Shown here: piece by piece, positions 8,058 through 18,690 of the stretch | Position numbering within the stretch: position 1 is the stretch's first letter | How the letters are laid out: the number at the start of each line of letters is the position of its first letter | Assembly (NCBI RefSeq): GCF_017115085.1 | Contig: NZ_JABXKJ010000249.1 | Location: forward strand, 1 to 64,000 | Length of the DNA stretch: 64,000 nt | DNA from: Nostoc sp. NMS7 | GTDB taxonomy: Bacteria > Cyanobacteriota > Cyanobacteriia > Cyanobacteriales > Nostocaceae | Direction of reading: 5' to 3' | Notes under the pieces: model-generated | Told to the model about the DNA's origin: nothing | Seen by the model: the letters and a program-made list of their open reading frames with translations, nothing else | The model's database searches: none | Program-made: the position numbers and the translations under genes

Positions 8058-9980
8058 ATGGAAATTTTAGAAACAATCGGTTTTGATTTGGGACACGGGG
8101 AAACGGCTGTAGCTAAAGCGATAGTGGAAAGCATCGAACCTCCCCAAATGTTGGAGATTAATAACAAGAAGAACCAAATTACAGCTCTTGGTTGGCATCC
8201 CAAACTCGGTTATCTTGTCGGAGAACAAGCATTAATTCAAGCTGGCGTTACTCAACTGACAATCACTTTCAAGCAAAAACCAAACAACGATCCCAAATAT
8301 CGAGAAACAATTAGTACTTTTGTCGCCACCTACTACCGCCTTTTGAAAGAAAGCAAACAACTTGCAGGTGGGGAAAGTAGCTATTTTTACATTGGTTGCC
8401 CTTCAGGATGGTCAGTTAGCGATCGCTCCGAATACCAAAAGATCCTTCAAGAAGCTGGCATTCCCCGACTAAATGTTGTACCGGAATCGCGGGCTGCTTT
8501 CATGCAAGCCAAAGAAGCTGGGAAGCTGGAGTATGACAAACTTCTGGTATCAGTGCTAATTGTCGATATTGGTTCTTCAACCACAGATTTTACTCTGGTT
8601 AAAAGTTTAGAAGAAATCCCGATAGATTTCGGGAGTAATACTTTGGGAGCATCTCTAATTGACAAGGCAATTTTTGCCCGTACTCTCACCAACCACGAGC
8701 AAAAAACATTACTCGAAAAAGTATTTCAGGAATATCCGCATCACCAAGCTCGTTGTGAACTTGCTTGCCGCAAAGCTAAAGAAGATTACTTTTCTAATGA
8801 ACAACTATACAGCGATCCTGAATCCTTTGCGCGTGGCTTCGAGTCGATCAACGAACAGATTTATTTTATTCCCCAAGTTAATAAAGTGATCATGGAGGAA
8901 ATTTTAAATCAACCCTTGCCTGAACTGGGGCTTAATAGTTGGGTGCGATCGTTTCACGACTCTTTAAAAGAGGCGAAAGAAAAGGTGGAAAAACTTGGAA
9001 TCGTGCCGAAACTTGTGCTGATGACTGGCGGTGCATCTCGGATGAAATTTACGCACTTTCTTTGTCAGGAAATGTTTCCCGAACCAGAAACGCTGCTTCG
9101 CCCTGATCCGGAACCAGAACGGTGCATTGCAATGGGTTTAGCACGAGTAGGACGATGGGATCTGCGTGCTGCCGCTTTTAAACAAGAAGTCAACAAACTA
9201 TTTACCTCGAATCAGCTTAAAGGTTTGATTGAGAAGCATATCCCGGAGTTAATCAAATCACTAACTAAGCCTTTGACAGATGGTTTGATTGTCAACGCAG
9301 TTAAACCAGGTTTAAAAGATTGGCAAAAAAACAAAATACGGACTTTAGCAGATTTGGAAACATCTTTGATCAGTCGCGCAGAACAGTGGCTCAAAAGCGA
9401 TTTCGCTGTGCAGATAATTAATTATCAATGCGCTTCTTGGTTTAACAATAAAATACAACCTGATTTAGCCGCACAAACCGATCCAATATGTCGAAAATTT
9501 CAGATACCTAGAAGCAGCTTAAGATTTGAGGATAGCATTGACCCAAATTTTGTTAACCCAGAGCTACGAATTGGAGATGCGATCATTGCTGAGACAGTAG
9601 CGTTTATCGTCAATGTCATAATTGGTGGAGGCACTGTGGCTAGCATCATTACTTTAATACTAACTGGACATTTAACTTGGCCTATTGCACTAGTATATGG
9701 GGCTTCGCTTATGGCAGCAGGAATGGAGCTAAATCGCCAGAGTGTTCAAGAAGTAATCAAGACAAATGTGGATGTACCTAGTTGGATTCGTTCTAGTTTT
9801 TTGAGTGACAAAAAAATCGAGGATATGTGTGAGCAAATAAAGCCTGAGTTAGAGAAAGTTCTTCAAGAACAACTGATAGCGGATCAACAGGCTTTTGACA
9901 AACTGATTGACAAAGTTGAGCAGGGGCTTCAAAAAACCCTTTCCACCAAAGTTCAATCTTGCATAATTCTGATTCAATAA
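8058..9980 (+). CDS. Hsp70/DnaK-like ATPase (actin-fold) with C-terminal hydrophobic segment
   Basis: 'IGFDLGHGETAVA' phosphate-1, 'VLIVDIGSSTTDFTLV' phosphate-2, 'PKLVLMTGGASRM' adenosine motif; C-terminal hydrophobic 'IINVIIGGGTVASIITLIL...'-type region. Confidence 0.8.
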   Translation: MEILETIGFDLGHGETAVAKAIVESIEPPQMLEINNKKNQITALGWHPKLGYLVGEQALIQAGVTQLTITFKQKPNNDPKYRETISTFVATYYRLLKESKQLAGGESSYFYIGCPSGWSVSDRSEYQKILQEAGIPRLNVVPESRAAFMQAKEAGKLEYDKLLVSVLIVDIGSSTTDFTLVKSLEEIPIDFGSNTLGASLIDKAIFARTLTNHEQKTLLEKVFQEYPHHQARCELACRKAKEDYFSNEQLYSDPESFARGFESINEQIYFIPQVNKVIMEEILNQPLPELGLNSWVRSFHDSLKEAKEKVEKLGIVPKLVLMTGGASRMKFTHFLCQEMFPEPETLLRPDPEPERCIAMGLARVGRWDLRAAAFKQEVNKLFTSNQLKGLIEKHIPELIKSLTKPLTDGLIVNAVKPGLKDWQKNKIRTLADLETSLISRAEQWLKSDFAVQIINYQCASWFNNKIQPDLAAQTDPICRKFQIPRSSLRFEDSIDPNFVNPELRIGDAIIAETVAFIVNVIIGGGTVASIITLILTGHLTWPIALVYGASLMAAGMELNRQSVQEVIKTNVDVPSWIRSSFLSDKKIEDMCEQIKPELEKVLQEQLIADQQAFDKLIDKVEQGLQKTLSTKVQSCIILIQ

Positions 9981-10160
9981 CGGTGATGTGTGCCAGTAAA
10001 TTAGACTTTGACCTCTCTCCAAACCTCTCTCCTTTTAGGAGAGAGGCTTTGAATCTTACTTCCCTTCCCTACAAGGGAAGGGGTTGGGGGTTAGGTCTAT
10101 ATTGCATTAAACTGCAAACTGCTTATCAGTGAATTAAATATGTAAATTGCTCAAAAGTCA

Positions 10161-10985
10161 ATGATTAAAACAATAATTTTCTTATTCATCGTTGGGCTAA
10201 TTATCACTGGGATTTTAATCAATCCCATTCTAGTCAGAAGGCGAAGAAACCGTCTCAAAAATCGTCCTTTTCCCCCACTTTGGAATGCCATTATTGAGAA
10301 TAATCTACCCATTTATCCTTGTCTTTCTCCCGATGAACTCAGACGACTTCAGGGACATGTTCAAGTGTTCTTAGCAGAAAAGCAATTTATTGGCTGTAGA
10401 GGATTACAGGTGACGGAGGAAATGAAATTGACCCTTGCGGCGATCGCCTGTTTACTCCTACTAAATGAACGTGGGCAATACTTCCCCAGACTTCGTTCAA
10501 TTCTGGTGTATCCCAATGCTTATTTTGTTGAGGAAAGGACTTCCATCGGAAATTATGTTGTTGAAGAAAGGCGTGTGGCAAGACTGGGTGAATCGTGGAC
10601 AACTGACCAATTAGTAGTATCTTGGGAACAGGTGAAACTAGACAGCACTAATTGGAGAGATGGACATAACGTTGTACTTCATGAATTCGCCCATCAGTTA
10701 GATCAAGAAGATGGTAAAGCTGAAGGAGTTCCTATATTGCAACGCAACTCAGACTATCCTATTTGGGCGAAGGTAATGACAGAAGCATATCAACAACTTT
10801 GTAATGATGTTTTACAAGGTGTAAAAACGGTGATAGATAGCTATGGTGCAACGAATACCGCAGAATTTTTTGCCGTAGCGACTGAGACATTCTTTGAGAA
10901 ACCGCACCAATTGCTATCCAAGCATCCGGCACTTTATGAGCAACTGCAACGTTACTATCAATTAGATCCTGTGCTATGGGCGTGA
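10161..10985 (+). CDS. zinc-dependent peptidase, M90 / MtfA-like
   Basis: N-terminal TM, 'VVLHEFAHQLDQEDG' zinc motif, 'EFFAVATETFFEKP'. Confidence 0.85.
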   Translation: MIKTIIFLFIVGLIITGILINPILVRRRRNRLKNRPFPPLWNAIIENNLPIYPCLSPDELRRLQGHVQVFLAEKQFIGCRGLQVTEEMKLTLAAIACLLLLNERGQYFPRLRSILVYPNAYFVEERTSIGNYVVEERRVARLGESWTTDQLVVSWEQVKLDSTNWRDGHNVVLHEFAHQLDQEDGKAEGVPILQRNSDYPIWAKVMTEAYQQLCNDVLQGVKTVIDSYGATNTAEFFAVATETFFEKPHQLLSKHPALYEQLQRYYQLDPVLWA

Positions 10986-11037
10986 AGTAGATCCGATTGC
11001 AAGTTAGTGTTGCTTGAAGACTCATATAGTTTCATTT

Positions 11038-11538
11038 CTATCTCACCTGTTGATCGCAAAGCGCGATCGTCAGCAGTGCTGCTGCTGCCAGTGCTGCTAT
11101 TGTGCGAACGTGGTTCCAGATTGTCCAGTTGGTCAGGTATTTAGCCCATAGGTTAGCGCCTTCAGTGCTGTCCGGTTTGGCGATCGCCAGTGCATCATTC
11201 AGTGGCACATTGAACACGATCGTCAATAGAACGGTGCCAATGAGATAGATCAGACTCCCAACAAGCAAGTAGGCAGCACCACGTTGATGCCACTTTAACA
11301 CCGAGGAAACCGCTAGAAACATGCAAGCCGCAGCAGTTCCGAAAAGCGCTACCATAAATAGCGGATTGATCGCCGTGATATTAATGGATTGCATAGCGGC
11401 AATACCCTCCTTCGGTTGGAGTCGTGTAAGGGCATTCATCACAAAAGTCGAAAAGGCAAAGAAGACACCAGCCACCAGCCCGCAGCCTAGTGCCGAGAAC
11501 AGTTTCAATGTGAAAAGCAAGTGATTAGTGGTTGTCAT
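11038..11538 (-). CDS. DUF1772 (anthrone oxygenase-like) membrane protein
   Basis: Four hydrophobic segments; 'LFSALGCGLVAGVFFAFSTFVMNAL' and 'WNHVRTIAALAAAALL'. Confidence 0.8.
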   Translation of the reverse strand: MTTTNHLLFTLKLFSALGCGLVAGVFFAFSTFVMNALTRLQPKEGIAAMQSINITAINPLFMVALFGTAAACMFLAVSSVLKWHQRGAAYLLVGSLIYLIGTVLLTIVFNVPLNDALAIAKPDSTEGANLWAKYLTNWTIWNHVRTIAALAAAALLTIALCDQQVR

Positions 11539-11630
11539 AAAGCCTCCTGTAGATTACCGCCTCTTGCGCTACCGCAAAGCTATCTTCAAGCAGCCGATAA
11601 CGAGCGATTAAGCCAGCGTAATTGTTTGGC

Positions 11631-12299
11631 TTAATTCCGGTAAGCTATAACGGCATAAAACGGATCTCCTCCAGCTGCACCCAACCACTGTAAGAAATTC
11701 GGTAATGTTGACTTATGAACTATAACTTCTGCGGTTGTAAATCCTGGAACTGAAGCAAAGTAGGCTTTGACTAATTCCACTCGTTCTGCTTCTGAAGCCT
11801 CTCGCCAAGCTTGAATTGCCTTTTCAAAAAACATCCGGTTAGAAAAACTGATAATTGCCACACCACCGGGTTTCAGGATGCGGTAAATTTCGGAAAATAC
11901 TGCTTCTGGATATTGCACATACTGCACAGATACGCAATTGAGAACAGCATCAAAATCTTCATCTGGTAAAGGTAGCTGCGGATTTTCGTTAAGATTTTGC
12001 ACAAAGTAATGATTGAAGCGGGGATTACGTGCTAGTTCCTCAGCGTTGAGTCCATGTCCCTCCACATGGTCAAACTGCATCTCTTCTGGCAGATGAGACA
12101 CCCAACTGCTCATCATATCAAAAATGCGGGTGTCTTGTACTGAGCGTAGCCGAAGTATGGGTTTCAGGCGATCGCGATATAAATCCGTTAGCTGTTGAAT
12201 AAATCCTTCATCTACATGGGTGACGAAGCGGGGATAGGCATAGAATAGCTTATCGTCTTTGTCGTCTAATTTCAGGCGTTGATTCGGTCTTAACTGCAT
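11631..12299 (-). CDS. class I SAM-dependent methyltransferase
   Basis: 'FDAVLNCVSVQYVQYPEAVFSEIYRILKPGGVAIISFSNRMF'. Confidence 0.85.
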   Translation of the reverse strand: MQLRPNQRLKLDDKDDKLFYAYPRFVTHVDEGFIQQLTDLYRDRLKPILRLRSVQDTRIFDMMSSWVSHLPEEMQFDHVEGHGLNAEELARNPRFNHYFVQNLNENPQLPLPDEDFDAVLNCVSVQYVQYPEAVFSEIYRILKPGGVAIISFSNRMFFEKAIQAWREASEAERVELVKAYFASVPGFTTAEVIVHKSTLPNFLQWLGAAGGDPFYAVIAYRN

Positions 12300-12493
12300 A
12301 AATCTCTGTTTTGGAGAACTTTTTTGGAAAATTGCGGCAATTTCAGGTATTTTTTCACAATCATTATGTAATATATTTGGTTCTTCATTACTAACTATAA
12401 TTACTACTGAAGAAGCTTTTTTTTGTTAAGTCAAGTAATTTAGCAGCATTGCTATTTAAATTAGATAGCTTTGATTATAATTGGGCATTGTGT

Positions 12494-14230
12494 TCAAGTC
12501 TTGCTTAGGGTTTTGATACATTCTGTTTTGAGAAGGACTAAATTATCAGTCTCCAAAACTGCACAAGAGTTAATTAATGTCGCTAACACAGGTAAAGCTT
12601 TCTGTAACTTGGCATTCGCTTCTTGTGCTGCTGGCTGATATTGTTGTAGCCAAGTGTTTTTAGTTATATATTCTGGCATGAATGCAGAACGTTCTAATAG
12701 CCAGAAGGTTACGTGGTATTTTTGGATAAAGTCTTTAATCTGGATAATATCTTCAGTATATTGGGCATTAATCAGGTCAACCATCCTCTGGTGAATTTGA
12801 GCATAATATTTTGTATGAAACGGTAAAGCATATTCTTTACCCACCAAAATTGTTCTTTGAGCAAAGATAGGTATGTTATCTGCTTCCCCGGAAGTAGAGG
12901 CTATGACAATATTTGGTGGTTGCTTTTGCAAAAAATTATATAATCTTGGGACTTTGCCCTCTAGATAAGGGGTTTTAGGAAAAACTTTTAAGCTGAAGCT
13001 GCTAGGATACAAAACGAGTCCTGCACCAAAAATCATAATCGTCCCCAAGATGAAAATTTGTCTCCCATTTTTTCTCGACCATTGAAGTGTAGCATCTAAA
13101 ATCAAGGTAATAGAGATTGCTGCTGCGATCGCAAGTACCATCTTAAAAGTATGATGGGTGTAGCGGCTAGGCCAGTGCAGTTGAAAAGCTAAGGCATGGG
13201 CAATAAAAAACATTATTAAACTAGCTAATACTACCTGTAGTAATAGTTTGACTTCATCCTTTAGTTGCTTGGTTAGGAGAAAGTGAGACTGGAATTTCAG
13301 GATAATTGGTAATAATAAACCAAATAATAGTTGAGGAGGTGAAATTAAAGCAAGAAAACCACTATCTCTACCAAAAAGCCAATAATTAATAATATTATCA
13401 CTAAAATAGCTGACTCTTCCTCCATCCCAGTAGTCCGGCATAGTTCTCGCAACAGCAGCAGTAATTGCCGGACCAAATTGTGATGATTGAATGGCATAAG
13501 GTAAAATTCCAATACCAGCAATCATCATCGCTGCTGCAAATAAAATAAAATCTTTTCGCTTCTGAGAAATAGTTATCTGCCCATTTTGCCAGTGAAATAA
13601 TCTTAGAGCTAAAATTAATAAATCGACAAAACCTATTAAAGGGTATATTAAACATTGGAGTGCAAGTACAATTAATATACCTAACCCAGAAGACCGGATT
13701 AAATAATATATAAAAGCTAAAAATAGGGGATAAATAAAATCTCTAGGAGTAGCCGAAAATAGATCATCATGCATACAAAGACTTTGATTTAAAAGTAAAG
13801 ATGCGATAAACCCCACCATTGGCACTGGTAATATCTCCATACAGACTAGAAAGCAATAACTAGTTGTAATTAGTCCCAGTACTATTGGAAAAATTTTGCT
13901 AAAGAAAGTTAGATCGATATCTAAAGCCGCAATTATTTTATAAAGAATACCATATCCAATTGGTGTCACCGACTGAAAATAATCAGCGATTAAATCCCCA
14001 GGAAATAAATCTGGGTTAAAGTAACGATACATCCAAGAAATATATTCGCGTGCATCGTCGCTGACTATATATTTACTACTGAAAGCTTGTCGCAGCCCCA
14101 TAAGAATATAACCAACAGCAAAAGTTAAACTTAGACTGTACCAAAAGATGACAGTCAATCTAGATTGATTTTGTCTGCTATTTGGAATAATAGGTGTTGT
14201 TAAAACTTTTTGTAATTGGGGAATTAGCAT
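12494..14230 (-). CDS. multi-pass membrane protein (GT-C-like topology)
   Basis: 578 aa with many TM segments; 'ASTSGEADNIPIFAQRTILVGKEYALPFH'. Confidence 0.6.
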   Translation of the reverse strand: MLIPQLQKVLTTPIIPNSRQNQSRLTVIFWYSLSLTFAVGYILMGLRQAFSSKYIVSDDAREYISWMYRYFNPDLFPGDLIADYFQSVTPIGYGILYKIIAALDIDLTFFSKIFPIVLGLITTSYCFLVCMEILPVPMVGFIASLLLNQSLCMHDDLFSATPRDFIYPLFLAFIYYLIRSSGLGILIVLALQCLIYPLIGFVDLLILALRLFHWQNGQITISQKRKDFILFAAAMMIAGIGILPYAIQSSQFGPAITAAVARTMPDYWDGGRVSYFSDNIINYWLFGRDSGFLALISPPQLLFGLLLPIILKFQSHFLLTKQLKDEVKLLLQVVLASLIMFFIAHALAFQLHWPSRYTHHTFKMVLAIAAAISITLILDATLQWSRKNGRQIFILGTIMIFGAGLVLYPSSFSLKVFPKTPYLEGKVPRLYNFLQKQPPNIVIASTSGEADNIPIFAQRTILVGKEYALPFHTKYYAQIHQRMVDLINAQYTEDIIQIKDFIQKYHVTFWLLERSAFMPEYITKNTWLQQYQPAAQEANAKLQKALPVLATLINSCAVLETDNLVLLKTECIKTLSKT

Positions 14231-14500
14231 TGTGCGCGTCCATGTCTGAATAAATCGTGTTAATTAGGAAAATCAAAAGCTTTCTTGAATTTTTCTGATT
14301 GTAGAATCTTCAAGTACTAAGTAAATGTCACTGTAAAAGGGGTTCGGAAATATTCAGACTTCATGTTGGGTTTCACGTTGTTCTACCCAACCTACGAATG
14401 ATTAAATTCCATACCCGTTGCTTGCCCATGCTAGATTTCAGCTAGAACTTGTGCAAGGCTTTTCTGATCAGTCATAAGTTGATAATATATAATTATTAGC

Positions 14501-16159
14501 TTGAGCTACTTGATTATACTTAGATTTTGGTTCCCGATCGCCCTTAAAAAAACTTTGCGATTTACTTATTTTAGTTTGTTAGTTTGGATACTGCCCTTAT
14601 TACTATTTAATTCTGGGCACAATAGTCTAATGGCACATGATGAAGGGCTTTACGCATCGCGTGCGCGTCTGATGTTTGATTCTGGTGATTGGATAGCTCC
14701 TTGGGAAAAGCCACATCATAAAACTCCTGGCCCTTATTGGTTAATTGCCAGTTCTTACAAGCTGTTTGGTATCAGTGATACTAGTGCGCGTCTTCCTAGC
14801 ATGATTGCTGGCATTTTTAGCTTATGGCTTGTGTATGAAATCGGCAAAATTATGCTAGGCAAAAAATTAGCAAGGCTAGCTGCTGCAATTTTAAGTGTAG
14901 AATTTCTCTGGCTGCAATACTGTCGCTTAAGTACACCTGATGTACCGATGGTTTTCTTGGTACTTTTAGCGATTTGGTCTTTAATACAAACAGAATTACA
15001 TCCGAAATCTCGCTATTTTTGGAGTTTTCTAGCTGGTTTAAGTTTAGGTTTAGGCTTCTTAGTCAGAAGCTTTATGATTTTTTTGCCAATTATAGCTTTA
15101 TTCCCTTATTTAATTGGGGAACATCGCCGTCATCGTCATCTTACTAACCCAATTTTATATTTAGGCTTTTTCATAGGTTTAATACCTACTGCTGTTTGGC
15201 TATGGTTAAGCTGGCTGCGCTATGGAAATCAAAGTTTTGAAGAGTTGTTCAAGTTTGTTGTGCAGCTAAGTTCTGAGGATCGTTATAATAATGGTTCCCT
15301 GTTCTATATATGGAATATCCCTTTAATAGCATTTCCTTGGGCTTTTTTCGGGATTTTAGGTTTATTTTTGACTCTCCGTCGTCCCATTGTTCGCTACCAG
15401 TTAATATTAGTTGGCTTTCCACTTGTCTTATTTTGTGAACTTAGTCTTTTTACCACTCGTTTCCCTCACTATAGTCTTTCCCTTTGTCCGTTCATAGCTT
15501 GGTTGGCATCTGTGGGTTTAAACTGGTTAGGCAATATTTACCAAATAGAAATTCCCCCACAATTACCTTTTCAAAAGGCGAAAAAAAATATATTAAACCT
15601 TTTTGCAAAGAAGAATCTTCCTCGAAATCTCAGTTATGGCTTTGGTGGCTTAGGTGTTTTACTGGTAATAGCGAGTATTGGCGTTCTTACTTGGGGTGGT
15701 TCTGACATCCGCAAGTATGCAACTATTGGCTTGGCTATGGGCCTGGGTTGGTTAATTTTGCCTGTAGTGTGGATTAGTCGTTACCACTTTGGCAAAAAGT
15801 TTCTCACATCTGATTACTGGATTGCAGGTTGGTTAATTCCCTGTTGGCTAGCTTTGGCAACGATGGGTAGCATCGGTCTGTTAAGTGACTATAACCCGGT
15901 TTTGAGAACTTTTTTACAACAAAGCGCGATCGCCTCAATTATTCAAACTCATCCTATCTACTTTGTGGAAATAGACGCCAAAACCAAAGTACTGCTTAAT
16001 TTCTATTTTTATACTCGCCCCCAACCAGTAGCTTCTATTTCTCAAGTACCAGCTTTGGGCTATGTTTTGATCTATAATGATCAATCCCCGAAATTATCTC
16101 GCCCTCACCGGATTATTGGTACAGGAAAAGAGTATCAGTTGATTCAAGTTCTTCCCTAA
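14501..16159 (+). CDS. ArnT-like glycosyltransferase family 39 protein
   Basis: 'MAHDEGLYASRARLMFDSGDWIAPW...KTPGPYWLIASSYKLFG' N-terminal GT39 motif; TTG start in the ORF track. Confidence 0.85.
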   Translation: MSYLIILRFWFPIALKKTLRFTYFSLLVWILPLLLFNSGHNSLMAHDEGLYASRARLMFDSGDWIAPWEKPHHKTPGPYWLIASSYKLFGISDTSARLPSMIAGIFSLWLVYEIGKIMLGKKLARLAAAILSVEFLWLQYCRLSTPDVPMVFLVLLAIWSLIQTELHPKSRYFWSFLAGLSLGLGFLVRSFMIFLPIIALFPYLIGEHRRHRHLTNPILYLGFFIGLIPTAVWLWLSWLRYGNQSFEELFKFVVQLSSEDRYNNGSLFYIWNIPLIAFPWAFFGILGLFLTLRRPIVRYQLILVGFPLVLFCELSLFTTRFPHYSLSLCPFIAWLASVGLNWLGNIYQIEIPPQLPFQKAKKNILNLFAKKNLPRNLSYGFGGLGVLLVIASIGVLTWGGSDIRKYATIGLAMGLGWLILPVVWISRYHFGKKFLTSDYWIAGWLIPCWLALATMGSIGLLSDYNPVLRTFLQQSAIASIIQTHPIYFVEIDAKTKVLLNFYFYTRPQPVASISQVPALGYVLIYNDQSPKLSRPHRIIGTGKEYQLIQVLP

Positions 16160-16236
16160 GAGAGATGGAAAGCCACTCTTGCTAAATCTAATGAGTCCAG
16201 GTAAGATAATAGTACGTACCCTAACTATTATGGCAA

Positions 16237-16704
16237 ATGGTTTCTATATCTAATCACTCCCCAGGTTTAGAGTCGTGGCAGCAAAATCTCGCACCATACA
16301 ATTTGGGCTACAGAATCAAATTAGTCTCGCAACTGCTGAGTCGCAAGTTTACTGAGAGGCTAGAACCCTTTGGACTGACACCATTTCACTGGTTGGTGTT
16401 GTGTTGTCTTTGGCAAGAAGATGGTTTACCTACTTCTTGTATTGGGGACAAACTCAAACAAGTGGGAGGGACTTTAACAGGCGTATTAGATCGGATGGAA
16501 GAACGCGGCTTGGTGCGCCGAGAACGCGACACCCACGATCGCCGCATCTGGCGGATCTGGCTCACAGATGCAGGTAAGGAACTAGAAGCTGTCTTACCGC
16601 CAATCGCCGCAGCCGTGCGTGATGAAGCGATGGACGGTATTTCCTTTGCTGACCGGGAACTGTTTTCCCAAATCTTGAATCGCGCGATCGCTAATCTCTC
16701 CTAA
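16237..16704 (+). CDS. MarR family transcriptional regulator
   Basis: 'LTGVLDRMEERGLVRRERDTHDRRIWRIWLTDAGKEL'. Confidence 0.9.
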   Translation: MVSISNHSPGLESWQQNLAPYNLGYRIKLVSQLLSRKFTERLEPFGLTPFHWLVLCCLWQEDGLPTSCIGDKLKQVGGTLTGVLDRMEERGLVRRERDTHDRRIWRIWLTDAGKELEAVLPPIAAAVRDEAMDGISFADRELFSQILNRAIANLS

Positions 16705-16866
16705 AAGATTATCCCATAATCACCCGACCGGGTGAGGCACTGTGAAGATTTATTTTGAGATAATATTACGCATACTAAGGAAATAAAGTTTTTTTCCGGG
16801 AATATTACGCATTCTAAATAAACGAGTATCAATCAAATTATTCAACGAACAAGCGAGTTAACAATC

Positions 16867-18333
16867 ATGGGCACTAATACTTTGAACGGACGCAACGGAT
16901 ACAAAACCCCAATTTTAGAAAAAGAAGTGATTCCTGATTTAGAGACTTTAGAAGTTGTGACAGCAGAGACATCGGCAACAGCAGAAGCACCTGTTGTCAC
17001 TCCTGAGATCGAGAAAGAAGTTCCAGCTAAGCGGAAAAAACCGACTGGTTTAATTTTGGCAGGCTTAGGTGTGGGTGCGATCGCCGCAGGTATTTTTGGT
17101 TATCACTACTGGCAATATGCCTCCACCCACCAGGAAACAGACAACGCCACCGTAGCCGGAAACATTCACCAAATTAGTAGCCGCATTCCCGGAACTGTAA
17201 GTGAAGTGCTGGTGAATGATAACCAACTGGTGCAACCGGGACAATTGTTAGTCAAGTTAGATCCACGAGACTATCAAAGTAAAGTGCAACAAGCCGCAGC
17301 TGCGCTAGAAAATGCGCGTGGACAGGCGCAAGCCGCCCAAGCAAATATTGCCTTAACTTCACAAACCACCACTGGTAAGACAAGTCAAGCGCAGGGAGAT
17401 GTTAGCAGTGCTGTTGCAGCAATTTCTACAGCCCAAGCAGCAGTACAAGAAGCCCAAGCTGGGATACCGGCGGCGCAAGCTGAAGTCAGACTAGCCCAAG
17501 CGGGGATTCCTGCCGCCCAAGCGCAGGTAGCGCAAACAAATGCGAATTTGGAAAATGCCCAAGCAGATTACAATCGTTATAACGAATTGTATAAAACAGG
17601 TGCAATTCCTCGTCAGCAATTAGATACAGCCAAGGCAGCTTATGATGTGGCTACGGCACAAAAAAACGCGGCTATTCAGGGAGTGGAACAAGCCCAAGCC
17701 AAGTTATCCTCCGCGAAAGTTGGTGTCGCCAAAGCCCAGTCTCAACTAGCACAAGCGCAAGAAAATGTCACCAACGCCCAAGCTAAATTGGCAGCATCCA
17801 AGGGAGGATTGCAACAAGCTACCGCCGGCGGACAAGATACAACAGTAAAACGTAGTCAATACGATGCGGCAAAAGCGGCGATCGCGCAATCAGAAGCATC
17901 GCTCAAAGACGCACAATTGCAACTATCTTACGCCAATGTTACCGCCCCCAGTGCTGGACGAATAGGTAAGAAAAACGTGGAAGTTGGCAACCGAGTCCAA
18001 TCGGGAACACCATTAATGGCGATCGTGGATAACAACTATTGGGTAGTTGCGAACTTCAAAGAAACCCAATTAGAAAAGATGCGCCCAGGAGAACCAGTAG
18101 AAATCAAGCTGGATACTTTCCCTCATCATACCTTTGTTGGTCGTGTTGACAGTGTTTCCCCAGCTTCCGGCGCTCAGTTTGCTTTATTGCCACCGGATAA
18201 CGCTACAGGTAACTTTACTAAAGTTGTCCAACGCATCCCAGTAAAAATAGTTTTCGACCAAAAGAGCATTCAAGGGTACGAATCGCGGATTACACCTGGG
18301 ATGTCTGCGGAAGTTGCTGTGGAAGTCAAGTAA
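16867..18333 (+). CDS. HlyD/EmrA family membrane fusion protein
   Basis: N-terminal TM, biotinyl-lipoyl halves, Ala/Gln-rich coiled coil, 'ANVTAPSAGRIGKKNVEVGNRVQSG'. Confidence 0.9.
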   Translation: MGTNTLNGRNGYKTPILEKEVIPDLETLEVVTAETSATAEAPVVTPEIEKEVPAKRKKPTGLILAGLGVGAIAAGIFGYHYWQYASTHQETDNATVAGNIHQISSRIPGTVSEVLVNDNQLVQPGQLLVKLDPRDYQSKVQQAAAALENARGQAQAAQANIALTSQTTTGKTSQAQGDVSSAVAAISTAQAAVQEAQAGIPAAQAEVRLAQAGIPAAQAQVAQTNANLENAQADYNRYNELYKTGAIPRQQLDTAKAAYDVATAQKNAAIQGVEQAQAKLSSAKVGVAKAQSQLAQAQENVTNAQAKLAASKGGLQQATAGGQDTTVKRSQYDAAKAAIAQSEASLKDAQLQLSYANVTAPSAGRIGKKNVEVGNRVQSGTPLMAIVDNNYWVVANFKETQLEKMRPGEPVEIKLDTFPHHTFVGRVDSVSPASGAQFALLPPDNATGNFTKVVQRIPVKIVFDQKSIQGYESRITPGMSAEVAVEVK

Positions 18334-18359
18334 TACCATGTCCGCTAAATTACCGATAA

Positions 18360-18437
18360 AGAACCCCACCCCCAATCCCTAAGAGCCTGCGGGGAGGGGA
18401 GCTAAAAGCACAGCTTTGGCGGGGTGGGGTTCCAGGT
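18360..18437. repeat. Intergenic inverted repeat (GAACCCCACCCCC ... GGGGTGGGGTTC)
   Basis: aaagaaccccaccccc / ggcggggtggggttcc, downstream of emrA-like gene. Confidence 0.6.
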
Positions 18438-18483
18438 TTTATGGTTAATTGCCCGGACATCATTACAGGAGTTTTCATGTATT

Positions 18484-18542
18484 TGAACCACATCTGTCGT
18501 AGGGGCACAGCAATGCTGTGCCCCTAGCGCGTGGTCTATTTA
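18484..18542. repeat. Dispersed hairpin repeat TAGGGGCACAGCAATGCTGTGCCCCTA, copy 1
   Basis: Flanks 'tgaaccacatctgt' and 'cgcgtggtctattt' shared with the inverted copy at 63754-63813. Confidence 0.85.
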
Positions 18543-18690
18543 CCTGAAAATAGCTGTAAATACCAAATTTGCTGCAAACAGATGAAAAACCTCTTTCTAG
18601 CTGTGATATGTTTCTACATCTATGGAGAGGCACATAGAGATGAAGTGAGATGATATTTATGAAAGCAGATTGGTATAAAACAAACTTGAC

